Assembly: GCA_033032175.1 (NCBI GenBank)
Contig: CM065322.1
Location: 3,286,001 to 3,350,000, forward strand
Reading direction: 5' to 3'
Length of the DNA: 64,000 nucleotides
From: Saturnia japonica
Taxonomy: Eukaryota > Arthropoda > Insecta > Lepidoptera > Saturniidae
The position numbers were made by a program, and so were the translations under genes. Under the pieces are notes generated by a model. That model was not told the origin of the DNA, did not search any database, and saw only the letters and a list, made by a program, of their open reading frames with translations. Shown here piece after piece: positions 12,501 to 22,060 of the stretch. Numbering within the stretch: the stretch's first letter is position 1; every line of letters starts with the position of its first letter.

Positions 12501-13496
12501 ACTAACACAATAACCTAAAAAAAGATATAGTTTTCTTGCACGGTGACTTTTATCGCCGTGACTATGTCGCCATCCTTGTCAATTCTATTGATTAAACTCT
12601 TTTGTCTCGTCGGTACATAAGCGCACCTTCAATACATATCAATAGAACCTTACAAGGGTGTAGAAACAGGCAAGATGACAAAAGTCACCGGTGTGCGCTG
12701 GCACTTACTAAGTTCAGAAGACGAAATTAGAATTTTATATTTAAGTATATATAGTTTTGAAATTGTTCATGTCATTTACAAGTTCATAATTATTTATATT
12801 TTTCCGAACACAACCTAAATTTTCCATGATGTATTGGGAGGGCAAAGATAAGATAATAAATTCTAGAATTTGTTCCTCAGTCATTTTCGAGGAAAACGTG
12901 ATAACTAGAGAAGAATAAAGCATGTCCTAATTATAGCCAATTATCACTTGAGACTTAATCTACTTTTTAATTTTAGCGTGTCACCAAATTTGGTTGGATG
13001 ACAAATAAATGCTAGCTTACAGCCACACGCACTATAATCACATTAAAATTGTTACTTTGGAATCAATCAAAATCATATTTTCAACTCTTTTTGTCATTTT
13101 AATTCCTGTAATAAATCACAATTTTCCTGAAACTTGACTCACAGTGGTTACTGGTAACCGGTCCAATAATAACATTCCATTTAAAATTTATCAAACAACA
13201 TATCCAAATAAAATCAACACATTGTTCTGTCAGTATAGAAGCCTCACAAAGCTCGTGGGCATATTGTTAGGCACCGGAATAATGAATCGGGAGTCCTTTG
13301 TGAAATCGTTGGTCAGTTCGCGTCGATTTAACTTGATATTCGATAAGCTTTTGACAGATTTCGCTGCATTCTTATAATTGTTTTTGTGTTGGACCTTATT
13401 TAAAATGCTTTTATAGTTTTTCTATACAAGGTAATGGATGTTAATTTTTTTTCATAAGGTTTTTGATCTTTTTGACTGTTTATCTATTGTATATTA
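12501..13496. other. No gene seen; short inverted repeat
   Basis: ggtgacttttatcgcc (12541) and gacaaaagtcacc (12678) form a ~14-bp imperfect inverted repeat. A minus-strand frame at 12741-12923 has a faint Gag-like look but no diagnostic motif. Confidence -1.
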
Positions 13497-13610
13497 CTAG
13501 CGGTGTGCCCGCGGCTCCGCACACGTTTGTTACTACGCAATGGTTATATATGCCCCTTAATTTTATATTAACTTATATTTTTGTTATATAAATCGACTTC
13601 GTTAATGAAC
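13497..13610 (-). repeat. Helitron-like 3' end, minus strand
   Basis: Starts actagcggtgtgcccgcggc, the reverse complement of the terminus at 2249 and 4577, and keeps the gtttgttactacgcaa word. Only one end is present; the body fades after about 100 bp. It lies 330 bp before the GR gene A duplication. Confidence -1.
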
Positions 13611-13930
13611 TGAATGTGCCTTATTCATTGTATTATTAAGCCATTATATATAGCCTTTCTAATGAAATTGGTTTAGGGCACATCAGTTGGATGGTTTCAA
13701 AGTCTATAACGGACATAGGTAATAACAATTTTTGTGTTTTAAGTATATATTTATATTATAAATCTAAACGGATTCTTTGTTTGATTGAATGTACTAATAT
13801 CTGGAACTGCTAATTAGATTGGATAAGGTTAGATTATTTATTTTTGCATTTCATAGCCCATTTATTGATGAAAGTTTAGGCTATATAATTTCGCACTGCA
13901 ACATCGAACAGAGTAGTAACAATGAACGAA

Positions 13931-14152
13931 CAAATAGCAAGTTTATGGATTTAAATAAAAATGTAAATTCTAAATTTTTATTTGTTTCGTTTTAGAATTT
14001 TCAAGGAAAGAATACGCTGACAATAATGGAATCGTCCGTTTTGTTACCTTTGTACGTTTGACCAGAGTTGTTGTTGACATTCAATCGACAACACCTCTGT
14101 ATTAACGACATACTGTACATTATTTACAATTAATTAAACAATTTCATTAATA
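13931..14152 (+). repeat. Duplicated 5' flank of GR gene A, upstream copy
   Basis: About 220 bp that match 14745-14963 nearly base for base, with scattered substitutions (for example gtattaacgacatactgt against gtgttaacaacacactgt). Together with the exon fragment that follows it forms one unit of a tandem duplication of about 390 bp. The segment probably holds the promoter and 5' UTR of gene A, since it lies directly before the start codon in both copies. Confidence -1.
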
Positions 14153-14332
14153 ATGACAAACAAAATTACAAATTTCGGTGTGAAATCAACACGACAATAT
14201 TCGTTTTTAACAAAACTTTTATTATTTCTCTTGCTGATATGCGGTTACGATTTCGATTTTTACAATTCAAAAACAAAATTGACGAAAGTTATTATAAAAC
14301 TTTATTGCATTGTAATTACTCTAATAAAATAA
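14153..14332 (+). pseudogene. Truncated tandem copy of GR gene A exon 1
   Basis: Starts at an ATG in the same context as gene A and reads 59 codons to a TAA. About 53 of these match the first 55 codons of gene A, including the run LLLICGYDFDFY. Against gene A this copy carries several 1-2 nt insertions (near the codons after GVK, in the TKLLL stretch, and around the FYNSK stretch) that add up to multiples of three, so the frame is kept between clusters. Homology stops near 14325 and nothing receptor-like follows before the functional copy 811 bp downstream. It can encode only the intracellular N-terminus and part of the first membrane segment. I infer an incomplete tandem duplication, now a pseudogene; a short transcript is possible because the upstream flank is duplicated too. 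Confidence -1.
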
Positions 14333-14604
14333 TACATATGCGAGTCAACTCCAACCAATATTTTCTACGTTTAAAGTTTGTGTGTGAATGAAGTTTTGCA
14401 ATAAATTCTAAAAATCTTGATGTGACAATTTAGTAACGATTACGAAGTTTATACCGAACAAAAAAACTAAAAAGGGATTTAATCAAAACGTATTAAAATA
14501 AGTCGACATGCAGGCAACCATAAAAATTGTAACTTAATTAAAGGAAATATTATGCAATCTAAAGTGGACAAAATATTCTTCAGAATATCAAAAATAAAAC
14601 ATCG

Positions 14605-14744
14605 CTATAACAAGATGGTGGCTCCCTTGTTAGAACTAATTAGATAATTTTGTGGCAACTAAAAATGCACGTTTTTATTTATTGTTTATAGTTTTTACAA
14701 ATACATCATGTAAAATGTCATCAATATTGCATAATGTAGAGACA
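14605..14744 (+). repeat. AACAAGATGG repeat, copy 2
   Basis: ataacaagatggtggctccc through gtcatcaatattgcataatg. It lies exactly between the two copies of the GR gene A 5' duplication and touches the right copy. Confidence -1.
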
Positions 14745-14963
14745 AACAGCAAGTATATGGATTTAAATAAAAATATAAATTCTAAATTTTTATTAGTTTC
14801 GTTTTAGAATTTTCCAGGAAAGAATACGCTGACAATAATAGAATCGTCCGTTTTGTTACCTTTGTACGTTTGACCAGAGTTGTTGTTGACATTCAATCGA
14901 CAACACCTCTGTGTTAACAACACACTGTTCATTATTTACAAATAATTAAACATTTAATTAATA
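14745..14963 (+). promoter_or_regulatory. Probable promoter/5' UTR of GR gene A, downstream copy
   Basis: This is the flank directly before the GR gene A start codon and the second copy of the duplicated block at 13931-14152. No TATA box or start site can be fixed by eye. The regulatory role is inferred from position only. Its left edge abuts a dispersed repeat at 14605-14744. Confidence -1.
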
Positions 14964-17900
14964 ATGACAAACAAAATTACAAATTTCGGTGTGAAACAAC
15001 ACGACAATATTCGTTTTTACAAAACTTTATTATTTCTCTTGCTGATATGCGGTTACGATTTCGATTTTTACAACAAAAACAAAATTACGAAAGTTATTAT
15101 AAAACTTTATTGCATTGTAATTGTTATCGTTATGATTTATACAACAACATATTGTTGTACCATTCATGAGTTACCTCAGATATGGTCTTTGATCGAATAC
15201 TGTACTTCTGTGGTAGTTATTTTATGTTTCAAAAGTCGGATGTATATTTTTTTAGAAAAACTAAACAATATTGATACTTTTTTAAGGATTCACCGTAAGC
15301 ATTATAGTATTGAAAAGTTAAAATTTTTCTTGATAACCGCTACAGTTTTGTTCACGAGAATTGTTTATACATATTTATCATGTGATTTAAAGGATTGTTA
15401 TGATGTACTTTTTTTGTATATAATCAGTCATTATTGCATGATATCCCTTGATATAAATCGTATTTGGCGTTGTGTACTCTATGACGCCATACGGTACCGA
15501 TTAAAAGTCCTTCGTATGAGGGTAGAAGAGACGCCAAACACTGATTATTATTTATACGTGAAAGATAACAAAGCTGTGAAAGAGAAGAAGATACGGTTCT
15601 CATTGTTCCTTTATAGAAGTATAGCGGATTTGTTGGATATTGTGTCACCAGAATTGAGTGCATCGGTGAGCTATTTGAATCGATTATTTGTAGTGTTGTA
15701 AAGGCTATAATATATTATAAGGAAGTATGGATATAAATTTGAACTATAAAATTTTCGACGTCTTATCTTTGCCATACTGTGAAGCTATGGAACTGTTTGC
15801 CGATCAGTGGGTTCCCTCCTTCCCACAACATGGAGGCCTTCAGACATAACGTGAAGAAACATTTGATTAGACCGGTTGACAGCGAAGACTGACGATGGAT
15901 TAAAAAAAGTCACAGAGATGTAGAGAGGTTATAATAGGTTAATAGGTATATGCTTGTCATATAACTGGAAGCTGAAAAGGTATAGAAGAAACGGATGGCG
16001 AGGTAGAAAGTGTGGAATGTGGATGGATTGTGTGAGGAATGATATTGCTATAAAAGGTGTGAATACTGAGATGACACCCGCGCGATACCAGTACGTGCAG
16101 CACGTGCATCACTTAGCTACCCACATACAACATTACACACATATGAACATACATACGTGCACACAACATAGGTACATAAGTTCTATAAAAACCTTCTTTT
16201 TTGCGCTAGATAGTGTAGAAATACTTTTCAGATCACTAAATACACATACACATGTTCCCTGCCTTCCTCCCAGTACATATTTGCAATAAGTACTATCTTT
16301 AACCTAAGACATATATCAGCTTCTCTCTTTTCTATCCAACCTATAGGCAATGGATATATATTATGTATACAATAAAAACAACCCATTGATAGGTATTAAA
16401 AAAAGTAAGGACAAAAGGTTATATTTGTCTATCTTTAGTAACTGAAACTACGGATAGATATATTGAAAACGGCTGTTAGTTGCAATCGCGGCCATAGCCC
16501 AAGCCGAGGTCCGGCCACTTTGGCAACCTTGCGTGCATGTATCCCACGCTTTGGCAGCTGAGTACCTTAAGCGCTCGCCCCCAAGCCCGGTAAAGCTGTA
16601 AAAGCCATCAGCGGCTCTGTTTTTGGATAAGGCCCCTAAGGCTAACAGTAAGGCCAGTTCTAAAAAAACTGGGATTACAGCTGGTAGAATAAATTCGAAG
16701 AGAAAAACATGCTATATCGACCTTAAAGTGGGATAGTGTGTGAGGAATGATATGGCTATAAAAGGTGTGAATATTGAGATGACAGCTGATAGAGTAAGCT
16801 AGTAGAAAAGAGTGGAAAAAAGACATGTTTTGCCGAACCTAAAGTAGGATTGAGGTGAGAAGAATAAGTAGAAGGTTAAGATATTGATCACAATCTTACC
16901 TGATGCTTAAAGATAATGTAAACTAAGATCACGGTTAGCTGTGAGCTGTTGAAATGTAATTTCTAATCTAAATCTAAATTTTCATAATTGTAATCCAAAA
17001 AATCTCTTACAGTTGTTTCTTAGCGTCGCCTGCAGTTTACCGAAGTTGGTCGCAAACGTTTACCATTTGCTCTTGATTATTGAAGACCATGTAAGAAAAT
17101 TATTTATATATTATTAGTCTGTTTACATTGAAGTATATATACGCCAAGAATGTCTGCAAGCAACAGAATGATAGGTCTCGTAGCATAGTGGTAGTGAATC
17201 TATGGAGTTTTGTGTTTTCTGATTCGATTTTCGCATAGTGTGGTCTTTTAATTAATGAGAATAAATTTAATAGTAGTTGTTTTTTTATCACTGTACAAGC
17301 AAAAAAATTTATTATATATTTGAGTTTCACTTTAATAAATAAAAAATCATATCGAACTGAATTTATTTAATATTTTACAAACCCTGATAGCATTGTCTTT
17401 GTTCGGTGCGCATCACTACCCCTAGATAGGTTTGCAGGTCAGTATAGATATCGCTTCATTATTGGTACGTAGTACTGCTACGATGTTAATACAGTTGCTA
17501 CGATTTTCGTAGTATCCCGACCAAGCTTAAGTAAGTCGAAACGTTACCTTAAAGAGAGATTATTTTCACTATTTGCTCTAGTTTTTGCACTATATTTATT
17601 TAATTTCAATAGTTACATGCATAATGTATACTACTTACTACTTATTTCTATTCCTTATTTATTAGGTATTAATATTATAAAGGAAAGTCCCCCGTCCAAT
17701 CTGTCTGTCTGTCTGAACGCGATAAGCTCAAAAACTACTGAACCGATTTTCATACGGTTTTCATCAATAGACGGCGTAATTCAAAAGGAAGATTTAAGTG
17801 TATAATTCATTAAAGTACGTAGACTGAAGTAATTTTGACGATGATTCTTGAAGATGTCAGAAAAATTCATGCCAAATTAAAGCAATCGAGATATATTATG

Positions 17901-18937
17901 TATTACGGAATAATTTCTACTTAAATGTAGATAGATATATTTATATTACACTTTGCTACCCGTTTTAAGCTGAAGCGGGTTGCTAGTCTATACAATTAAT
18001 AAAGTTGAAATGTCTGTTTGTAATGTCAAACTAACAGTTTTTTTTTTCTTATACAACTATATCACGTCCTAACTGTATATTTATCATTATAATTACACGT
18101 ATTATATCATAATTTAACATAAACCGTCGTGTGTTTCCAATACCCTTAAATATTTTTTTAATCAACAGGAACCCTACGAGTCTTCTGTTTTCGTGATCAT
18201 ACATACCATTCAAGTGACCTTTCTGTTATTTTCACCGTTCGTCATAGTAGAATGTTATTTAGTGGAGGTAGAAAGGATCAGATTGTTTTTAATGCATCAA
18301 CTGATTGATGAGTCAGGTGAGTTTTCATTTTATACATGTCCCTATATAAAAGTAAAGAGATACATTTTTTCCCTACTGCGAAAAAGGAGGGTTATGTTAG
18401 GTAGGGGTTTTCTTTAGCACGCTTTGTAACCTAAACGGCTTGATGGATTTTAGCATAGGTACGAGTTGCCTTTACATTCGTCTTAACTCCCACAGTGATA
18501 TAGGCAACGACATCTGGGAAACAAATAATTATGTTGCAGTCGTGTTTTTTGTTTCTTTTTCCATAATTTTGCTTGTTTTATCATTTTGAGGTATAGCCAG
18601 AATCTCACTTGACGTTAAGTGACGATATGGTTCAAAATAATGACATGCTAAGCCTAGTGGTAAAATTGGGCCTGAAGTACACCTACAGGAACACACCCAT
18701 GAAGATCTCATGACAGGTTAAAATCCCGCCACAAAACTCCAATAACTTTTCTTATTGTTTCCAGATTTAATAGTAAAGGAAGACATAGAGTTGTTCCTAA
18801 ACTACACTCAAATAAGATCCTTTCGTCACAGGATATGGCGAATAATTCCTGTGAATTTAGCTCTACCACTGGAATTGGTCAACTTATGTATCAATTATGT
18901 TATAGTCTTAATCAATTTTACACACCTGTATGGATAA
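14964..18937 (+). CDS. Gustatory receptor gene A (four exons, 366 aa)
   Basis: Spliced model: exons 14964-15665, 17013-17090, 18169-18316 and 18765-18937, total 1101 nt, ending in TAA. All introns are GT-AG (donors gtgagc, gtaaga, gtgagt; acceptors ttacag, caacag, ttccag) in phases 0, 0 and 1; the last splits an Asp codon. The product should be a seven-transmembrane insect chemoreceptor, a ligand-gated channel subunit of taste-neuron membranes. Hydrophobic segments fall near residues 48-66, 78-94, 115-135, 147-165, in exon 2 (about 235-257), exon 3 and exon 4. The closing segment reads NYVIVLINF where the family usually has TY-x5-QF, so the signature is relaxed. The start is the first ATG of the long exon, and the tandem copy upstream begins at the same ATG. 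Introns carry LINE, SINE and Helitron-like debris. An old chemoreceptor family member is sure; ligand and expression are unknown, and a recently silenced gene cannot be excluded. Confidence -1.
15755..15895 (+). pseudogene. LINE ORF2 C-terminal scrap in GR gene A intron 1
   Basis: One frame reads a stretch with the pattern LWNSLP...FPPSHNMEAFRHNVKKHL, the end of the reverse transcriptase polyprotein of Jockey/CR1-group LINEs, where R-T-A-x-LWNSLP is a common closing motif. Only about 45 codons remain. It sits in the first intron of the receptor gene, same strand, and has no role in the receptor product. Confidence -1.
15960..16076 (+). pseudogene. RTE-like LINE 3' end, left part
   Basis: Reads a C-terminal LINE motif of the WMDCVRNDIAIKGV type followed by NTEMT, typical for the end of RTE-like LINE polyproteins of Lepidoptera. 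It is cut at 16076 by a younger retroposon and continues in frame at 16668 with TAGRIN...KTCYIDLK, the expected next block. Located in GR gene A intron 1. Confidence -1.
16077..16667 (+). mobile_element. Retroposon of 591 bp with short A tail and 12-bp target duplication
   Basis: Inserted in the RTE-like LINE relic. The flanks are actgagatgaca (16065-16076) and actgggattaca (16668-16679), a 12-bp target site duplication with two mismatches. The 3' end is a short A run. No convincing ORF is seen. Its last ~85 bp recur, in reverse orientation and with a longer A tail, at 19808-19917, so this is a mobile family with 5'-truncated copies, which points to LINE-type reverse transcription. It may be a SINE or the 3' UTR of an unrecognised LINE. 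Confidence -1.
16668..16740 (+). pseudogene. RTE-like LINE 3' end, right part
   Basis: Continuation of the relic at 15960-16076 after the inserted retroposon. It reads TAGRINSKRKTCYIDLKVG and then a stop, corresponding to the TADR-x-WKKKTCCADPK block that closes this LINE family. Confidence -1.
16741..16860 (+). pseudogene. Second RTE-like LINE 3' end scrap
   Basis: Repeats the same LINE ending: a VRNDMAIKGVNIEMTADRV block, then a frame break, then codons equivalent to KTCFAEPK. It lies directly after the first copy in the same orientation. Either a local duplication or two insertions of the same family in GR gene A intron 1. Confidence -1.
17160..17245 (+). repeat. tRNA-like SINE head (weak)
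   Basis: Within GR gene A intron 2. It has an A-box-like tagcatagtggt at 17181-17192 and a B-box-like gattcgatttt at 17221-17231, about 40 nt apart as in tRNA-derived SINE promoters. No foldable full tRNA is apparent and the body is not recognised. Confidence -1.
17665..17800 (+). repeat. Helitron-like/Lep dispersed repeat in GR gene A intron 2
   Basis: Contains the phrase style ctgtctgtctg ... ctcaaaaactactgaaccgatttt, common in dispersed non-autonomous repeats of Lepidoptera that end in Helitron-type termini. A related stretch is at 22430-22580. Classification is by resemblance only. Confidence -1.
18365..18570 (+). repeat. Dispersed repeat copy (pair with 3325-3550)
   Basis: Shares a long stretch with 3325-3550, including ttgatggattttagcat, an attcgtcttaa block, and tgttgcagtcg followed by a T-rich tttttgtttctttt run. 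Same orientation in both copies. Lies in GR gene A intron 3. Family not identified. Confidence -1.
18585..18740 (-). repeat. SINE fragment (GTGTGTTCC family), minus strand
   Basis: Read on the minus strand it has the family words ggtgtgttcc, cacttaacgtcaagtgagatt and gtcactta in the order seen in the fuller copies at 12045-12265 and 34213-34505. The tRNA-like head is absent. It abuts exon 4 of GR gene A, ending about 25 bp before the acceptor, so it may shape the polypyrimidine tract. Confidence -1.
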
Positions 18938-18963
18938 AAAGGACTACGGTAATTTTAATATTA

Positions 18964-18969
18964 AATAAA
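18964..18969 (+). promoter_or_regulatory. Poly(A) signal candidate of GR gene A
   Basis: A canonical AATAAA hexamer lies 27 nt after the stop codon of GR gene A. The spacing is short but plausible for an insect gene. Confidence -1.
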
Positions 18970-19493
18970 ATGCATTGTGAGGAAAATTGTTTATAATAGC
19001 AGACGTTCCCCTGCACTTTTCAATTTTTCAGTATTTTTATTTATTTATTTATTACCTGTAAATAAACGTATATTGTTAATGGGTCATTAGTTTTTATCTC
19101 TCAATACATAATTTGTTATAAAAAAGCAACCGAACCACTTAAAGGATCCTAACATAGGTACGAACCATATTCTCGAAAAAATAAATACCTATAGTACATA
19201 AGTGAATATGACATCAATCACTCAGGTAGATCAGTATCAAAAGCATTAACAATAATATGTGCATGTAATATATTTAAACATATAATATAATTGTAATGTA
19301 CTTTAATAATAATCTTTATTTAGTGCAGTGCTACAACGCTGAAGTGCCTGTATCTCCGCAGATTTATGCTAAATTAGGAACCCATTTGATCCCACGCAAT
19401 ACGGTCTACATATGTGTGATTTCACGTGAAGCAGACAACGAAACAAAAGTGGGGATCAGAAATTCGTTCATATTCGGCCAAATTGTACATCTA

Positions 19494-20483
19494 TGTTGGG
19501 TACGCGTCACTTCCCCTCTGCGTGAGGGAGGGGGGGGGGGGGTGTGTGACGTTTCCCCGGTTTGGACGGGCGTTTTGTTGCGCCGGATGCCCGTCTCGTA
19601 GATACCGTACGGATGCCAGTGGGCGGCGTGATGTTAGTGGTGAGGGGGTCCGGGGGGTGCAATAATGCACGACCGCTTGAGGTGCCGGGTCTTCAATGAA
19701 AGTCGATATCTTCAATTAATTGTTCGCAGGACGACCAAAGCTAGCTTCTCGTAGTTACTTGTTGCTTGTACTTGTAGACTCGTTGAATTGCACCGTGCCC
19801 AATACGGTTTTTTTTTTTTTTTTTTTTTATTTTTTTAGAACTGACTACACTGTTAGCCTTAGGGGCCCTATCGTCAAACAGAGCCGCTGCGGCTTTTACA
19901 GCTTCACCGGACTTGGGCCAATACGGCCCCTCTTCGAGCTTAAGTAGTTCGAGGAATGACCGTAAAGAGAGCCCCGTTTTATTCCGTGTTTTAACTTTAC
20001 TTTTCGCTTTGGTTGCCCTGTTAAACTCTTTATATTTCTCTCATTATATATCTTATGTACACATGTCATATATCAAAATGTTCCTCTTTGAATTACCTAT
20101 CCATTACATATTCACTTATAATATACATTACGTATATATTCCTTACATAAGCCAAAAACAATGTAATTTACGGGCGGCATGACCATTTTCCGCTCGTAAA
20201 ATCTCTATAATATTCGATATACTTACTCTATTGGCTTACTCTATGCGTTAATCTATTCTATATTAGTTATATTTTCACATATGTGACACACAATACATAA
20301 TCGTTTATATACATCTTAATATATAACATGCAACTTGTAATGTAGCGTATTCGCTTACATTTTTCTATAATATTGTCAGTATTAATCTATTTTATCGTAA
20401 AACATAGTATATAACACGTAAATACAATAATTACACATATTAACCTAACCTAAGACACGAAAACAACCGTTCTGTCGCCAACA
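19494..20483 (-). mobile_element. Solo LTR of a BEL/Pao retrotransposon
   Basis: Begins tgttgggtac and ends cgccaaca (TGTTGG...CCAACA inverted ends) and is flanked by perfect 5-bp target duplications atcta at 19489-19493 and 20484-20488. It matches, over its whole length, the LTR at 54349-55240 that borders an internal BEL/Pao coding region. No internal region is left, so it is a solo LTR made by recombination between two LTRs. Strand is given by comparison with the coding copy. It is interrupted by a retroposon at 19808-19917 and has a run of 13 G at 19530-19542. Confidence -1.
19808..19917 (-). mobile_element. 5'-truncated poly(A) retroposon inside the solo LTR
   Basis: On the plus strand it starts with a long T run, so the element points left. 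Flanks are the 9-bp duplication ccaatacgg (19799-19807 and 19918-19926). The empty site is visible in the other LTR near 54662-54670, where the word occurs once. The body matches the last ~85 bp of the retroposon at 16077-16667. This shows two separate insertions of one family within 3 kb. Confidence -1.
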
Positions 20484-20880
20484 ATCTAGGTGGAACGAGC
20501 GTGAGCACACTATTTTTTAAATATACTTTTTTGTATGTTTCTTTGTCTAATTTTGGAATTGTAAAGAACAGTCGAAGTTAAAATTCTGATATTTGAAAGT
20601 AGTTTTTTGGATTAAATTAATTTACAATAATACATTAAAAGTAGCGAATTATGTAGCAATTAAATTGTTATTTTTTAAAATCCTGAAAAAAATACTACAT
20701 TAAGTATTAGTAAGCCTAAAGTACATTTATAAAATACTAGAAAATTTAAATGGGATCTTCTTTAGCTAAGGAGATAGGTGGATTAATATACATGTTACAT
20801 TGAGTAAGATGTTAGGTGCTTGTTAAGTCGGTTTGCGAAATATCACATTAATACTGCACCTAAAATCTATAATTTAATTT

Positions 20881-21226
20881 GTGAAGCAAAAACTTTCAGT
20901 ACCTTTTTAAGCGTATTGTGTGCACGGAAGTCTGTGAGATTCGGGATGGTTAAAGTTCATATGGAGAAGGAGTGCAGAAATCTAAAATTTATCTATATTA
21001 TCTGTTACTAATATATTAAATAAAATAAATTAATACTGCGAATCCTAAACCGAACAGTGCCATTGAACTTAGACCTCCTAAAATATTGACATTGTCACTC
21101 AATGAAAAGTGACAGTAAGTGATATAATATTCATCGTTTAGGTTCATACTGCGAATGTCAAACAGAAAATAGTCTATGATTAAAATGTCGCTGGTCGAAT
21201 TTCGATCACTGTGCGATTGCTAGTAT
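20881..21226 (+). repeat. 345-bp dispersed repeat, copy 1
   Basis: Nearly collinear with 32716-33042: aagcgtattg.gtgcacgga, gtgcagaaa.ctaaaattta, gtcactcaatgaaaagtgac, and atgtcgctggtcgaatttcg. Same orientation. No terminal repeats or ORF recognised. Confidence -1.
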
Positions 21227-21644
21227 TTATAATTCTTTAAATAAACACGTGAAATGCCCCATAATCTACTTTCTTTTCAATGTAAAGAGCCAAGAAATGA
21301 GAAATGAGCATGCCGGCTTTTTAACTAACTTCACTATAATTCCTATTATGATTCGTTATTACCAGAGTGTAACACTTAAATACCAAGATATTTACTGAAA
21401 TTTTACTTAGAAAACAAATCTTTTTGATTTTTAGGAGTTTCGAAGTTGAAATACCCATTAAATTAAAATGGGACAACCCTTGAGGTACCCGCTTTCAAAC
21501 AAAAAAAAAAAGAATCATTTAAATCTGTTCATAAAAAAAGAAGATATACTTGAACATGCATAAAAATATATAAAATCGAATTGACAACCTACTTCTTTTT
21601 TTGAAGTCAGTTAAAAAGAAATGGTTTGTTAAAGAGGGTGAGTT

Positions 21645-22060
21645 TTTAAAAACCGCGAAATGTTTAAATCCCTCATCGTTAAATCAATGTGCAACCCATC
21701 AATCATTTTAACTTCAAGGGGTAAAGTTTTTTCTTCAATACCCAATAAATATTTGCAATGATTAATCTGAATATGTGTTCGTTTTGGTATTTGGTTACTG
21801 TTGATGTTGTTTAGACCCCAGCATGCGGGGAAGGAATTTGGATAAGATAGGTATGTCGGCCACTCACTTCGGTTTCGCTCATGATGTTTATATTTTGCTT
21901 CTAGGTACTTCATACACATCACGCACTATTGAACCAAGGGGTTTGTAAAGTCCGAGCTCAATGATTGTTTGTAGGTTTTCTTGAATATTGATAATTGAAT
22001 TTGATGCGCTCCGCACGGCGACGCGGTTTTGTATTTTTTTTACTGTCACTCGTCGCGCGT
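21645..22060 (-). other. Two coding-looking stretches, unassigned
   Basis: Minus strand: an upstream piece reads NIQENLQTIIELGLYKPLGS and IVRDVYEVP, a second frame reads LGIEEKTLPLEVKMIDGLHI and DLTMRDLNISRFL. They overlap by a frameshift near 21900. Looks like a decayed transposon or pseudogene; no domain recognised. Confidence -1.

Noticed and set aside
12741..12923. Copia-type Gag remnant
   Set aside because: FIILSLPSQY resembles a Gag phrase, but no zinc knuckle, protease or other supporting block is nearby.
15424..15663. Minus-strand 79-codon ORF
   Set aside because: Antisense to exon 1 of GR gene A.
16583..16680. Lysine/alanine-rich histone-H1-like peptide (KAPKANSKASSKK)
   Set aside because: The same DNA recurs in the retroposon at 19808-19917 with an A tail; it is a retroposon 3' end, not a histone gene.
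19491..19715. Protein-coding ORFs in several frames around 19300-20180 and 54310-55007
   Set aside because: All lie in or across the BEL LTR; the same peptides recur in both LTR copies because the DNA is repeated, with no protein-like pattern.
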